From: Brachybacterium squillarum M-6-3 | GTDB taxonomy: Bacteria > Actinomycetota > Actinomycetes > Actinomycetales > Dermabacteraceae | NCBI RefSeq assembly: GCF_000225825.1 | Contig: NZ_AGBX01000008.1 | Location: 124,001 to 188,000 of the forward strand | DNA: 64,000 nt | Reading direction: 5' to 3' | Notes under the pieces: model-generated | What the model was told of the DNA's origin: nothing | Seen by the model: only the letters and a program-made list of their open reading frames with translations | The model's database searches: none | Made by a program: the position numbers and the translations under genes | Part shown: one piece after another, positions 16,870-25,201 of the stretch | How the letters are laid out: the number at the start of each line of letters is the position of its first letter | Position numbering within the stretch: the stretch's first letter is position 1

Positions 16870-17385
16870 TCAGGCGCAACCGTCCTGCATCGCGTCGAGC
16901 AGGCGCAGGTCGTGGAGGTCCTCGGGGCGGGGCTTGTAGCCCTGGCGCAGCTCACGCAGCCGCGCGGCGTCCGCGACCAGGACCTGCTCATCGCCGATCC
17001 TGCCCACCGTGCGGGAGGCGGCGGGATGGGTGAAGGTCTCCCCGCCCAGGCCCTGCTGGATCCCGTCCCCCGAGGGCAGGATCCGCATCGGGTGCACGTC
17101 GACCCGGGAGTCTCCCGCGGTGAGCTCGACCCGCACCGGCCGCCAGTCCTCGGTGATCGTGTAGCCGCGACGCGAGAGCCAGTCCAGCAGGTGCGGGACC
17201 TCCGTCTCGTCGCAGAAGACGTCGAGGTCCCCGTGGGGCCGGGTCTGGCGGCCCACCAGGGCGTCGACGGCCCAGCCGCCGTTGACCTGATAGGTCACCT
17301 GGCGGGCCTCCAGACAGCGGATGACGGCCGCCACCTCGGCGGCCGTCATCCCCGGCATCTCGGCGTCGTGCGAGGTCAGTCCCAC
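16870..17385 (-). CDS. Nucleotidyltransferase, ANT(2'')/Lnu-like
   Basis: A 171-aa small nucleotidyltransferase. It shows GGWAVDALVG (36-45) and the metal-binding DLD at 53-55 within RPHGDLDVF, then a third acidic position at VDVH. This arrangement is shared with aminoglycoside 2''- and lincosamide nucleotidyltransferases, so a drug-modifying or related housekeeping role is possible, but chromosomal homologues are often of unknown function. The GTG start overlaps the upstream gene by 10 nt and follows GAGG; ATG at 17358 is an alternative. Confidence 0.7.
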   Translation of the reverse strand: MGLTSHDAEMPGMTAAEVAAVIRCLEARQVTYQVNGGWAVDALVGRQTRPHGDLDVFCDETEVPHLLDWLSRRGYTITEDWRPVRVELTAGDSRVDVHPMRILPSGDGIQQGLGGETFTHPAASRTVGRIGDEQVLVADAARLRELRQGYKPRPEDLHDLRLLDAMQDGCA

Positions 17386-18932
17386 AGCACCTCGGGCTCC
17401 TCCGCGGCCAGGTCGATGGTCGCGGTTCCCAGCGAGGGGCCCATCAGGATCTCGCAGCGACCGCTCTGGTCACCCTGCGTGCACTCGGCGGTGATGTCGA
17501 CGGAGCCGATGGACTCGCTGGTCACGGTGGTCGGCTCGTCGTACTCGGTGGTGAACTCGAGCTCGTCGAGGGTGGCCTGGGTGGTGTCGGGCAGCGAGCG
17601 CTCCACCGTGTCCTCGGCGATCTCGGTGCCGTCGGAGAGTGTCTCGGGGATCGAGAGCCCGCAGCCGGAGTCGCGGGTGGTCTCCTCGAGGCAGGCGTTC
17701 ACGGCATCCTGCACCAGCCCGCGGGCGTACTCGGTGCCCTCGTCGTTGAGCACGGCCTCCAGCTCGTAGAAGTCGCCGCTCTGGGAGGGCGCGCTGATCA
17801 GCGCCGTGGCCTCGCCGTCGAGGTCGAGGTACTGCTGGTCGATGGCGACGGTGTAGGAGCCGGGGAACACCTCGATGTCGGTCTCGTCCTCGATGGCGAC
17901 GCCGTTCACGGTGGCGCCGAGGCCGGCGAGGCTGTCCAGGTACAGCGAGCCGGTCCCGCCGTACAGCTTCCAGCTGCCGTCGTCGGCCTCGAAGAAGCTC
18001 CAGGTCTCGCTGACCTCGGTCTCACCGATCACGTAGCTGACGCTCGCATCGCCGTAGCCGGCGTCGCCCACGGAGTCACCGGACAGCGTGGCCTCGATCC
18101 CCGTGATCGGCGCCTGCTCCGCGGAGGCGGCGAGGGCGTCGTCTGTCATCAGGATGCTCTGGGTGGTGCCGTAGTCGGGGTCGAGGTAGCTGAAGGCCGT
18201 CTCGGCGTCCGCGTCGGCGATCGCCTGCAGGTAGGCGGTCGCAGCGGCCGGGATGGCCTCCTCCGGGGGGAGGTCCGCGGCAGTGCTGGTGTCGCCGCCC
18301 CCGCCGCCGCCACCGGACTCCTCGCCACCGCCCCCGCCGGAGCGGACCGCGAACACGATGATCAGCACCACGATCAGCAGCAGCACCAGGCAGCCGCCGA
18401 CGCCACCGAGGATCCAGCCGAGCTTGGACTTCTTCGGGCCGCCGTCACCGGGGCCGCCCGCGATCGGGGCCTGCCCGGAGGAGGGGCTGCCGGCCGCGGG
18501 ATAGGCGCCGCTGCCGTAGTCCGGGGCCTGGGAGCCGCCGGTGCCGAACTCGGGGCCCTGCGGGGAGGGGGAGCCGTACTGGGGTGCGCCGTACTGCGGA
18601 TCGCCACCCTGCGGGGTGCCGTACTGCGGATCGCCGTACTGGGGCGCCTGCGGTGCGGAGCCGCCCGAGGACGGGTAGGAGGAGGGGCTGCCGGACCCGG
18701 GGTAGCCGCCGTCGGACGCCGGGTAGCCGGAGGACGCCGAGGCGTCACCGCCCCAGGAGGGCTGGGAGCCGTCGCCGACGCCCTGCTGCGCGCCGTAGCC
18801 CTGCCCCCAGGCCCCGCTCGACTGCCCGAAAGGCTGTCCGCCCTGCTCACCCTGTTGTCCGTACGGCTGGCCGTACGGGTCCTGCTGGCCGTTCGGATCG
18901 GTGCCGTCCGTGCCGCCGTCCTGGCGTTCCAC
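17376..18932 (-). CDS. Membrane protein with Gln/Gly/Pro/Tyr-rich cytoplasmic tail and DUF4878-like extracellular domain
   Basis: A 518-aa single-pass protein. Residues 1-165 are low complexity, with repeats of QYG, YGQ and GYP. A helix at about 172-196 (GWILGGVGGCLVLLLIVV) is followed by a Gly-rich linker, an NTF2-like segment (EAIPAAATAYLQAIADAD) and a beta-rich C-terminal part of about 270 residues with a possible disulfide. Such proteins are common in Actinobacteria near cell-envelope or regulatory functions, but none is assigned. GTG at 18932 is chosen for AGGGGGA upstream. A decayed copy lies downstream. Confidence 0.65.
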   Translation of the reverse strand: MERQDGGTDGTDPNGQQDPYGQPYGQQGEQGGQPFGQSSGAWGQGYGAQQGVGDGSQPSWGGDASASSGYPASDGGYPGSGSPSSYPSSGGSAPQAPQYGDPQYGTPQGGDPQYGAPQYGSPSPQGPEFGTGGSQAPDYGSGAYPAAGSPSSGQAPIAGGPGDGGPKKSKLGWILGGVGGCLVLLLIVVLIIVFAVRSGGGGGEESGGGGGGGDTSTAADLPPEEAIPAAATAYLQAIADADAETAFSYLDPDYGTTQSILMTDDALAASAEQAPITGIEATLSGDSVGDAGYGDASVSYVIGETEVSETWSFFEADDGSWKLYGGTGSLYLDSLAGLGATVNGVAIEDETDIEVFPGSYTVAIDQQYLDLDGEATALISAPSQSGDFYELEAVLNDEGTEYARGLVQDAVNACLEETTRDSGCGLSIPETLSDGTEIAEDTVERSLPDTTQATLDELEFTTEYDEPTTVTSESIGSVDITAECTQGDQSGRCEILMGPSLGTATIDLAAEEPEVLWD

Positions 18933-19148
18933 TGGTCCCCCTGCGGTCGAAGATCTCAACGTTGACCGCGCCAGTGTGCCACGTCACAAGCATTTTCCCA
19001 GCATTCCTTCAGCCTGTGACCACATCGTGTTCACCGCTTGTCCGGGTTCGCCGTCTTCGTCCGGAACGCGGCCGACGATTCCCGAGCGGCAGAAGCGTCC
19101 CCACCGACCCCGACGCCCCCGTGCTGTCAGCACTGCCCCGTTTCGCCG
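18933..19148. other. Intergenic region upstream of the DUF4878-like gene
   Basis: About 216 bp, AT-richer than its surroundings near 18980-19030. It holds no convincing reading frame and probably carries the promoter of the minus-strand membrane-protein gene; no clear -10 or -35 pair could be assigned. Confidence 0.4.
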
Positions 19149-19624
19149 GTGCACCCCCGGGGAAGAACAGGGGCCGACATTGTTACGGTCGCCGACACGA
19201 CCGATTCCCCCGACACCTCCCGCTCCCCGGGCGCCTCCGGTTCCCCCGTCCCGGAACCCGCGGCCCGGGCTCCGGGCGCACCCGCTCCGGCGCCCGCTTC
19301 GCAGCAGGCGCCGGCTCCGGCCGCGGGTCACCGCGCCGCGCCGTCGGACCCTTCCACGCCCGGGACCTCCGGGCTGGCCACGGCCGCCCTGTGCCTCGAC
19401 GCCGCCTCGACCGCGGGGTCGCTGATGATGTTCGCGATGGTCTTCGGGCTCATGACGGACGCCGGCTCTTCCCCGCTCCCCATTACATCCTCTTCATGGC
19501 GCTGACGATCGGGTGGATGCTGCTGCGGACGCTCGCCCTGGTGCTGGTGCTGGTGCGGGCTGGAGTGGAAGGCCTGGGCGCGAGGCCAGGTGCCGGGCCA
19601 GGTGTGACCACGGGGCCGACCTGA
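19149..19624 (+). pseudogene. Frameshifted two-helix membrane protein gene
   Basis: The first frame gives a Pro/Ala-rich N-terminus and one membrane helix (TAALCLDAASTAGSLMMFAM), then runs to an early stop at 19505 in non-protein-like sequence. A different frame resumes at about 19466 with FPAPHYILFMALTIGWMLL and a second helix, ending at 19624. Joining the two near 19460-19470 restores a plausible protein of about 158 aa with two helices. This is a single indel, either a real mutation or a sequencing error. No function is known. The start (GTG 19149) is tentative. Confidence 0.55.
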
Positions 19625-19894
19625 TCAGGACCCCGGACGGTCCGCTCCGGTGAGCTCTGCTCGCAGCCACGCGTTGCGGCGCTGCAGCAGGGTGGTCATG
19701 GTGACCGGCAGGCCGAGGTGTCGGGCCTTCCAGGTGACGGTGTCCCGGGGGCCCATCTTCCCGGAGGTGACCCCGGCGACGGCCCGCTCCCCCGATTCCC
19801 GCATGGTGGCCAGGTGCGCGTCCAGGGAGAGGCTGAGCGCGAAGCAGCGCTCCGGCGGTGCCGGGATCCAGGTCTCCAGCTCGATGGTGGGCAC
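19625..19894 (-). CDS. Truncated SRPBCC (polyketide cyclase-like) protein
   Basis: An 89-aa protein. The N-terminus, IELETWIPAPPERCFALSLS, and the GKMGPRDTVTWKARHLGLP segment match the first half of START-like SRPBCC proteins, which normally reach about 150 aa. The second half of the fold, including the long C-terminal helix, is missing: after VTMTT the sequence is unrelated and stops. It is therefore probably a broken gene, although a short product could still be made. Confidence 0.55.
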   Translation of the reverse strand: MPTIELETWIPAPPERCFALSLSLDAHLATMRESGERAVAGVTSGKMGPRDTVTWKARHLGLPVTMTTLLQRRNAWLRAELTGADRPGS

Positions 19895-19917
19895 GGTCCG
19901 AGCCTATGACCGGCAGC

Positions 19918-20568
19918 TCAGGCGCGGTAGCGGCCGGGCCGGTGGTTCAGGGCCAGCACCAGGTTCAGCACCACGCCGCCGAGGGCGGACAGCAGCACCC
20001 AGGGCCAGGGGATCACGAGGAGACCCAGCAGGATCACGGTGACGTCGAGGGCCATCTGCACGTAGCCGGCGCGCAGCCCCGCGCGCTCCTGCAGGATCAG
20101 AGCCAGGATGTTGAAGCCGCCGAGGCTCGCCCCGTGGCGGAACACGATCAGTAGCCCGACCCCGACCAGCAGGTTGCCGCCGATCACGGCCTCCAGCGGA
20201 TGGATCTGCGCGATGTGCAGCCAGCGCTCGTGCAGCACGCTGAAGCCGGAGACGATGGCGACGCACAGCGCCGTGCGCAGCGTGAACGACCAGCCCTTCT
20301 TCCAGATCGCGAGCCCGAAGAACGGGGCGTTCACCAGAAGGAACAGCACCGCGAACGGCAGCGACGTGGCGTGGGTGAGCAGCAGGGCGAGGCCCGCGGT
20401 GCCGCCGGTGACGGCCCCGGCGGTCTCCAGCAGGTACAGCCCGAGCGAGGCGAGGAAGGTGCCGGTGAGCACGCCCAGCACGTCCTCCAGCGGATGATGC
20501 GGCACCCGCAGGTCGGCGAGGGGTTCGACGGTGGCGGGCGCGCTGGTGCTCGGGGAAGAAGGGGGCAT
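19918..20568 (-). CDS. YitT family membrane protein
   Basis: A 216-aa polytopic membrane protein with about five or six helices. The FRHGASLGGFNILALILQ block is the hallmark of the YitT (DUF161) family, close to the RHGAS-GG-DI-A consensus. These are inner-membrane proteins of unassigned transport function. The ATG at 20568 follows a TACGCT element by 6 nt, pointing to a leaderless transcript. Neighbours give no functional hint. Confidence 0.75.
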   Translation of the reverse strand: MPPSSPSTSAPATVEPLADLRVPHHPLEDVLGVLTGTFLASLGLYLLETAGAVTGGTAGLALLLTHATSLPFAVLFLLVNAPFFGLAIWKKGWSFTLRTALCVAIVSGFSVLHERWLHIAQIHPLEAVIGGNLLVGVGLLIVFRHGASLGGFNILALILQERAGLRAGYVQMALDVTVILLGLLVIPWPWVLLSALGGVVLNLVLALNHRPGRYRA

Positions 20569-20574
20569 GTCGCC

Positions 20575-20580
20575 AGCGTA
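20575..20580 (-). promoter_or_regulatory. Leaderless -10 element of yitT-like gene
   Basis: TACGCT on the minus strand ends 6 nt before the ATG at 20568. Confidence 0.5.
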
Positions 20581-20654
20581 GGTGAGGGTGCCACCTGCGC
20601 CTGTCCCGGCACCGGAATTCGTGACCCAGTCCGCCGCCGTCCCTCGGGCCCTCG

Positions 20655-21077
20655 TCAGGACGAGGACCACGGGTCGCGGATCTCGACCCCGATGGTGCAG
20701 AAGTCCGAGACGTTCCGCGTGACGACGGTGAGATCGGGCACGAGGGCCGTGGCGCCGATCAGGGCGTCGCGTTCGGGCCGTGGATCGGGGACGTGCAGGG
20801 CCGCCGCCCGACGCGTGACCGCGACATCGACGCGAAGGATGCGGCCGTCGAAGGTCGCGAGCACACCGCCCTCGAGCCAGCGCTGCAGGAGATCCGCCTG
20901 CTCCGGATCACGTCGGCGACGTCGACGGATCCCGAGATCGATCTCCAGGATCATGATCGCGGAGAGGAACAGCGTGGAGGCGAGCTGCCCACGGACCCAG
21001 TCACGCACCTGGTCCGATGCACGCCCGGCAGGCTTGCGCAGTTCACTGATGACGTTCGTGTCGAGCAGGTGGCTCAC
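20655..21077 (-). CDS. vapC: PIN domain ribonuclease toxin (VapC/FitB-like)
   Basis: A 140-aa PIN-domain protein. The first acidic residue is in HLLDTNVISEL (Asp 6), the second in ILEIDLG, and the third and fourth in RPERDALIGATA, followed by VVTRNVSDF. These four acidic positions form the Mg-dependent RNase site of VapC-type toxins, which cut tRNA or rRNA. The GTG start overlaps the antitoxin stop by GTGA, the typical order antitoxin then toxin. Confidence 0.88.
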   Translation of the reverse strand: MSHLLDTNVISELRKPAGRASDQVRDWVRGQLASTLFLSAIMILEIDLGIRRRRRRDPEQADLLQRWLEGGVLATFDGRILRVDVAVTRRAAALHVPDPRPERDALIGATALVPDLTVVTRNVSDFCTIGVEIRDPWSSS

Positions 21078-21322
21078 AGCTCCGGCACCCGACGAAGTCC
21101 TGGATCGACCCGCGGCGGCTCGAATCCTTCGTCCACGTCGTCGTCCATGCTCAGACGGTCCAGCAGATCCTCTCCGCTCTCGCCCAGTCGTCGGTAGTCC
21201 GCCATCGTGAGCAGAACGTAGGCGGGCTCTCCCCGATCGGTGATGATCAGGGGCCCGGAATCCGCCCTCCGCTTGGCATCGCTGACGTCCTGGTTGAACT
21301 CTCGCGCCGACATCGTCGACAT
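21074..21322 (-). CDS. Phd/YefM family antitoxin
   Basis: An 82-aa protein with the Phd/YefM DNA-binding N-terminal fold (TMSAREFNQDVSDAKRRA, then GPLIITDRGEPAYVLLTM and DYRRL). A disordered acidic C-terminal tail (MDDDVDEGFEPPRVD) should wrap around the PIN toxin. ATG at 21322 has GAGGGGGG upstream. A 12-bp inverted repeat about 20 bp before the start is a likely autoregulatory operator. Confidence 0.88.
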   Translation of the reverse strand: MSTMSAREFNQDVSDAKRRADSGPLIITDRGEPAYVLLTMADYRRLGESGEDLLDRLSMDDDVDEGFEPPRVDPGLRRVPEL

Positions 21323-21341
21323 GACGACCCCCCTCGTGGGT

Positions 21342-21353
21342 ATGTACCTACAT
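21342..21353. promoter_or_regulatory. Likely toxin-antitoxin operator
   Basis: ATGTA-CC-TACAT is an inverted repeat with 5-bp arms, 20 bp before the antitoxin ATG. The TGTA/TACA core resembles the TGTACA core of YefM operators. Confidence 0.55.
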
Positions 21354-21437
21354 CAGGTGTCGTCATCGCGGTCGACAAGGGGCATTCCTCCGCCTGATGC
21401 GGGGGCCATCCCCCTGTCCTGCGTGCACGGCTCGGAC

Positions 21438-21443
21438 TAGCCT
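21438..21443 (+). promoter_or_regulatory. Leaderless -10 element of pspC-like gene
   Basis: TAGCCT ends 7 nt before the ATG at 21451, with no Shine-Dalgarno. Confidence 0.45.
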
Positions 21444-21450
21444 GGTCACC

Positions 21451-21705
21451 ATGAGCAGCATCTTCGAGACCATCCGCGGCCTGCCCTTCCGTCGTGGCCC
21501 CCGTCGACTGCTGGGCGGCATCGGCGGCGGCATCGCCGAGGCCACCGGCATCAACGTGTGGCTGGCGCGCCTGCTCGTGCTCGCCTCCTTCCTGCTGCCC
21601 GTGCTCGGCGTCGTCGCCTACCTCGTCGCCTGGCTGCTGCTGCCCTGGCAGGACGGCAGCATCCCGCTGCAGCGCCTGCTCGGCGGGGGCGGCACGCAGG
21701 CCTGA
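21451..21705 (+). CDS. PspC domain protein
   Basis: An 84-aa membrane protein. The PspC signature RRLLGGIGGGIAEATGINVWLARL is followed by a hydrophobic helix (VLASFLLPVLGVVAYLVAWL) and a short polar tail. PspC domains act in envelope-stress signalling in some bacteria, and in Actinobacteria short stand-alone forms are common without a known partner. No other psp gene is nearby. Confidence 0.8.
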   Translation: MSSIFETIRGLPFRRGPRRLLGGIGGGIAEATGINVWLARLLVLASFLLPVLGVVAYLVAWLLLPWQDGSIPLQRLLGGGGTQA

Positions 21706-21739
21706 CCCTCCCCGATCTCCACGGAGCGCGACTCCCGGC

Positions 21740-22588
21740 TCACGGTCGGGGGTCGCGCTCCGTCGCGTCCGTGTCGTCCACCGGCTGATCGTCGGAGGCG
21801 TCGGCCCGCCGACGACGTCGGACCGAGTCCACGAGCGACCGACCTCGCGAGCGGGCGCCGTCACGGGCTCCGCCGGTCGCTTCCCACGCGCTGCCGACGG
21901 CGCCGACGATCCCGGCACCCGCGGCGCCGACCGCCTGCCCAGCCCCCTCATGAGCGGCGGCGATGCGCCCGCCCGGCGTCGACTCCTCCACCAGGTCCGC
22001 CCTGTGCAGGAGCTCGGCGAAGAGGGCGGCGAAACCGGCCAGGGACTTGGAGGCGCCGCCGACGCCCATCATCACCCCGAGGAACACGGCGGACCTCGCG
22101 AGGGTCTCGTCGTCCACCTCGTCGAGGTCGGTGATGAAGTCCTGCCAGCCGTAGAGGTAGGCGAGCTTCTGCATCACCCGGAAGGCGTGCACGTAATACT
22201 GGGTGACGTCGGCGGGCACGGTCGCCGCCATGTACAGCCCGCCGGGCAGCCCGGAGGCGAAGGAGAGGGCGGCGGACTTGTTGGTCTCGAAGGCGATCAC
22301 GGTGCGGGCGAGGGCATCGAGGTCGCTCAGCGGGATCCCGGCCTGCAGCGGCGTGCCCTGGATGGACTGCTCGATGAGGGCGTCGGACACCTTCATGGTG
22401 CGCAGGGTCTGGCGCAGGTAGGGCTCGCGGTCGATGCGGACGCCGCGGAGCCGGATCACCCGGGTGAGGAACTGGGTGGCGAAGGCGACGGCTTCTTCCT
22501 CCTGCTCCCCCGTCACCTGCTCGGCTTCGTCGAGGTCGTCCCCGATCCGGTCATCGGGGCTGTCCAGCTCCCGGCTCGGGTCGGACAT
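21740..22588 (-). CDS. EcsC-like protein
   Basis: A 282-aa protein. A central region (ETNKSAALSFASGLPGGLYM, then DVTQYYVHAFRVMQKLAYLYGWQDF) resembles EcsC-family proteins, which are membrane-associated and of unclear role. The C-terminus has a Gly/Ala-rich helix-forming stretch and a basic patch (RSLVDSVRRRRRA) before an acidic tail. The N-terminus is strongly acidic. The family assignment rests on pattern similarity only. Convergent with the PspC gene. Confidence 0.5.
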   Translation of the reverse strand: MSDPSRELDSPDDRIGDDLDEAEQVTGEQEEEAVAFATQFLTRVIRLRGVRIDREPYLRQTLRTMKVSDALIEQSIQGTPLQAGIPLSDLDALARTVIAFETNKSAALSFASGLPGGLYMAATVPADVTQYYVHAFRVMQKLAYLYGWQDFITDLDEVDDETLARSAVFLGVMMGVGGASKSLAGFAALFAELLHRADLVEESTPGGRIAAAHEGAGQAVGAAGAGIVGAVGSAWEATGGARDGARSRGRSLVDSVRRRRRADASDDQPVDDTDATERDPRP

Positions 22589-22751
22589 GGCGGTGGCCCC
22601 CTGGTGGTCGCGGTGAGCGGCGGTCCCGACGATGGTCGTTCACTCGTCAAGCACTTCGAGGATAGGGACCGCGCGACCGTCTCGGAAGGCGTGCCGGAAA
22701 CGTTGGACTCGTGCGAGACGGGAGCGCCCTGCCGGCCGCGCTGCTGCGCGC

Positions 22752-23228
22752 TCACAGGTCGGGGAGCAGGCGGATCCGCTCGTCGAGATAGGCCTCCAGC
22801 GACATCGGATCCGCACCGGGGGTCCAGTGCACCAGGACCTGCGTGCCCCGCATCTCGAGGGGTCCCGTCCGCCCGCCCGCAGCGAGGAGGTCGAGATCCA
22901 GGGGAGTCGAGTCGATGTTCACCGTGGCACCCTCGGCGAAGCCGCCGCGGGCGCACATCGCCTGCAGCTCCGCCCGCCGCCGGGAGGCCTCGGAGGTGAA
23001 CCCGCGACGACGCTCGGCAGCAGCACGCAGGATCTCACCGGCGGCCAGCACCGCGTCGTCGGCGAGGAGCAGGATGCCGAGCCGCCAGGCCTCCCCCGCG
23101 GGCACGATGCGGGGGCGCGCCCCGAGGGCGCTCCGCACCCGCCCCGGCAGCTCGCGTCGCCCCAGGGCTTCCCGGGGTGTGCCGTCGAGCCGCCGCCGGG
23201 CGTCGTCGAACAGGGCTGCGGCGTCCAT
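22752..23228 (-). CDS. Conserved actinobacterial protein of unknown function
   Basis: A 158-aa soluble protein. Recognisable parts are RIVPAGEAWRLGILLLADD, VLAAGEI, ERRRGFTSEASRRRAEL and a terminal YLDERIRLLPDL. Similar proteins in Micrococcales are sometimes labelled glutaminase, but no glutaminase serine-lysine motif is visible here, so that label is not supported. It is the last core-type gene before the accessory island. Confidence 0.55.
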   Translation of the reverse strand: MDAAALFDDARRRLDGTPREALGRRELPGRVRSALGARPRIVPAGEAWRLGILLLADDAVLAAGEILRAAAERRRGFTSEASRRRAELQAMCARGGFAEGATVNIDSTPLDLDLLAAGGRTGPLEMRGTQVLVHWTPGADPMSLEAYLDERIRLLPDL

Positions 23229-23671
23229 CGGGTCAGACTAGGGGGTGCGCGGACTGTCCGAGCATGACGGCACGGCGGACGTCGTCCCGCGATCGGGCGC
23301 GTCGTGGATCGGCGGCGATGCGCTCGATGGCGGACCGGATCTCGCCGATGTGCGTCTCCGCCTGCCTCGCACCCCATCGCTCTGCGGTCGAATCCTGGTA
23401 GCGGACCTACTACCACCACCGCCGCGGACAAGCCCGACTGGGCCGATTGACCCCCCATCGAATACGAGACCATCATGAACCCGATCGTCAGCCTGGCGGC
23501 CTAACCCCAGCTGACACCTGATCGCGCATCAGCCCCCGCTGCAGCAACCGTGGCCGTAACGCTACCCCGCGACGAATCTTTCGTATTGAGCCCCGCGCGC
23601 GATGCCAACGGCGGACTGACGCTGTTCAGATCGTCACTGAACCCAGCGAAATTTGAACCGAAAGCGAGCTC
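23229..23671. other. Left margin of the accessory island
   Basis: About 440 bp without an intact gene. From 23405 to 23504 it contains a decayed transposase C-terminus; the rest (23505-23671) is AT-richer and holds nothing recognisable. The switch from high-GC core to island sequence occurs here. Confidence 0.5.
23405..23504 (+). pseudogene. Remnant of an IS3-family transposase C-terminus
   Basis: In the plus frame the sequence gives TYYHHRRGQARLGRLTP and then, after a 1-nt shift in a run of C, PIEYETIMNPIVSLAA and a stop. This is the form of the last about 30 residues of IS3-group rve transposases (YN-RR-LG-LTP-EYE). Everything upstream of the fragment is lost, so it is a scar of an old insertion. 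Confidence 0.55.
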
Positions 23672-25159
23672 TCAATCACCCGCGTCCATGACGTCTAGCC
23701 GCTCACGCGCCGCGCGGGCTGTCGCCCTGAGCTGCGGATGCTCCCGCACGATCTTACGCTGATGCTCAGCGGGTAACCCAAGCTCGTGCAGCACGTTGAG
23801 GATCACGACCGCGGTCGTCACTTCGACGATGGCGATCAATTCTTCGATCGAGTGATTAGGGGTCCTGCCCTCGTGCGCCAAGTCATTCCGTGCGCGCGTG
23901 GTCTGGCCCGCCCATCTGCCCACGTCCGGCATCAAAAGTGCGATCGCCTCCTGATCGGGGCGCGCGGCCAGTGCGTGGAGCCGGTCCCGCAGCGTGGGGT
24001 CGTTGCGGAGGGCTTCCTTGAACCTACTGCGGTGCTCTTGCGGCACCAGGTCGAGCATCGCGTTGCGCATCGTCGTGAACTCATCCGCAGGGAATGGCTT
24101 TTCGTCAATGCCCAGGCCTCTGTGCAGTACTTCGGCTGCGCCGACGGCAGTTAAGAGATTGTTCTCGACGTAGCGGGCCGGCGCATACCGGAGGCCCAGA
24201 ATCATGTTGGTGGCCGCCTCCAGACGACCGTGCGCCTCACACCAGCGGGGTAAGACCTCCTCGAATGGGAGCGAATCGCAGGTGAAGAAGACACGGCGGT
24301 GTTCGACGGTCTTGGCGTCGTGCTTGCCGAGAGCAACGGGCGAATAGAGCACGTCCGCGTACCGCGGCGGCATAACAACATCGTCGTTAGCCACCACAGA
24401 GCCGCTTTCAGCCACCTCCAAGCGCAGCCAGATCACGCCGGCGGCGCGGTGCATTGCGAGCGAGATGAGGTCCTGCACCAGGCTCGCCGTCGCCAGCGCA
24501 CCGCTCACGGAACTCGTCTCCGCCGAAACGGCTCGCACAAACGCCGAATCCCGCATGCGTCCCACTGTGCCGCCCTTGCGCTGGTCAAAAAACGGCAGCG
24601 TGTGCCGGTGATCAAGGCGGAACTCGGTCCCATCGACGACGACCGACTGAGCCTCGACCGGCTTGACGGAGATACTCCCGGTCCCGTCGATTTTGCCATC
24701 CGATGCGCCAAGGAATCCCTCGAAAACCGACGAAGCGGCCCAAAGCCCAAGGTCCTCAACCGAGACCTCGGCCGCGGAGAACGCTGCGTCGTCCTCACCG
24801 CTGATGTGCGCACCAATGATCGCGGTCGTCGCCACCACGGTCTGCTTGTCGGGGCTCTTCACCCGCGCGAACATGGTCCGCTTCCCGCCGTTCGGGACAC
24901 AGCCGAGCAGGGTGACTTCGCGCTGCTCGGCCGCACCGTGGATCACGTCCCAGCTCCGGTTCCCTTCATGGAACACAGTCATGCCAGGCGAAGGAATCGA
25001 CATGATGCGGTCCTCGAACGTTCCGATCAGCGAGAGCACCAAGCCGTCTTTAGGCTCGTACCGGAGCACGCCGGGGACTTGGTGTTCAGGCTCGTCCGGC
25101 AGCCACCAGAGACCAGACCACTCGGCAGACGTGTCGAGGTTCAAAGGGTCATTCGCCAC
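23672..25159 (-). CDS. apeA: ApeA-type HEPN ribonuclease (antiphage defence)
   Basis: A 495-aa protein. The N-terminus (WSGLWWLPDEPEHQVPGVL, then GLVLSLIGTF) fits the ApeA N-terminal domain 1. The C-terminal helical part has RNDLAH (424-429), a HEPN RX4H active-site motif. ApeA proteins are known abortive-infection nucleases. The GTG start has AAGGAG 4-5 nt upstream. It is the last gene of a minus-strand operon with a type I restriction system, 42 nt after a small Cys/His-rich gene. The substrate RNA is not deducible, and activity may be held in check by neighbours (inference). Confidence 0.82.
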   Translation of the reverse strand: MANDPLNLDTSAEWSGLWWLPDEPEHQVPGVLRYEPKDGLVLSLIGTFEDRIMSIPSPGMTVFHEGNRSWDVIHGAAEQREVTLLGCVPNGGKRTMFARVKSPDKQTVVATTAIIGAHISGEDDAAFSAAEVSVEDLGLWAASSVFEGFLGASDGKIDGTGSISVKPVEAQSVVVDGTEFRLDHRHTLPFFDQRKGGTVGRMRDSAFVRAVSAETSSVSGALATASLVQDLISLAMHRAAGVIWLRLEVAESGSVVANDDVVMPPRYADVLYSPVALGKHDAKTVEHRRVFFTCDSLPFEEVLPRWCEAHGRLEAATNMILGLRYAPARYVENNLLTAVGAAEVLHRGLGIDEKPFPADEFTTMRNAMLDLVPQEHRSRFKEALRNDPTLRDRLHALAARPDQEAIALLMPDVGRWAGQTTRARNDLAHEGRTPNHSIEELIAIVEVTTAVVILNVLHELGLPAEHQRKIVREHPQLRATARAARERLDVMDAGD

Positions 25160-25201
25160 GACTCTCCTTGTTGAATTCGGTGGAACTTCTTCTGGCGGAG
25201 G

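Noticed and set aside
16870-17385. Aminoglycoside or lincosamide resistance gene
   Set aside because: Core motifs match, but family members with this level of similarity include many chromosomal proteins of unknown role; resistance is not claimed.
18560-18660. Short repeated units in the N-terminal tail region, looking like a CRISPR or tandem repeat
   Set aside because: The repetition is of the QYG/GTP codons in the membrane protein gene; there are no spacers and the frame is kept.
22752-23228. Glutaminase label used for similar proteins
   Set aside because: No glutaminase active-site motif is visible and the protein is half the usual size.
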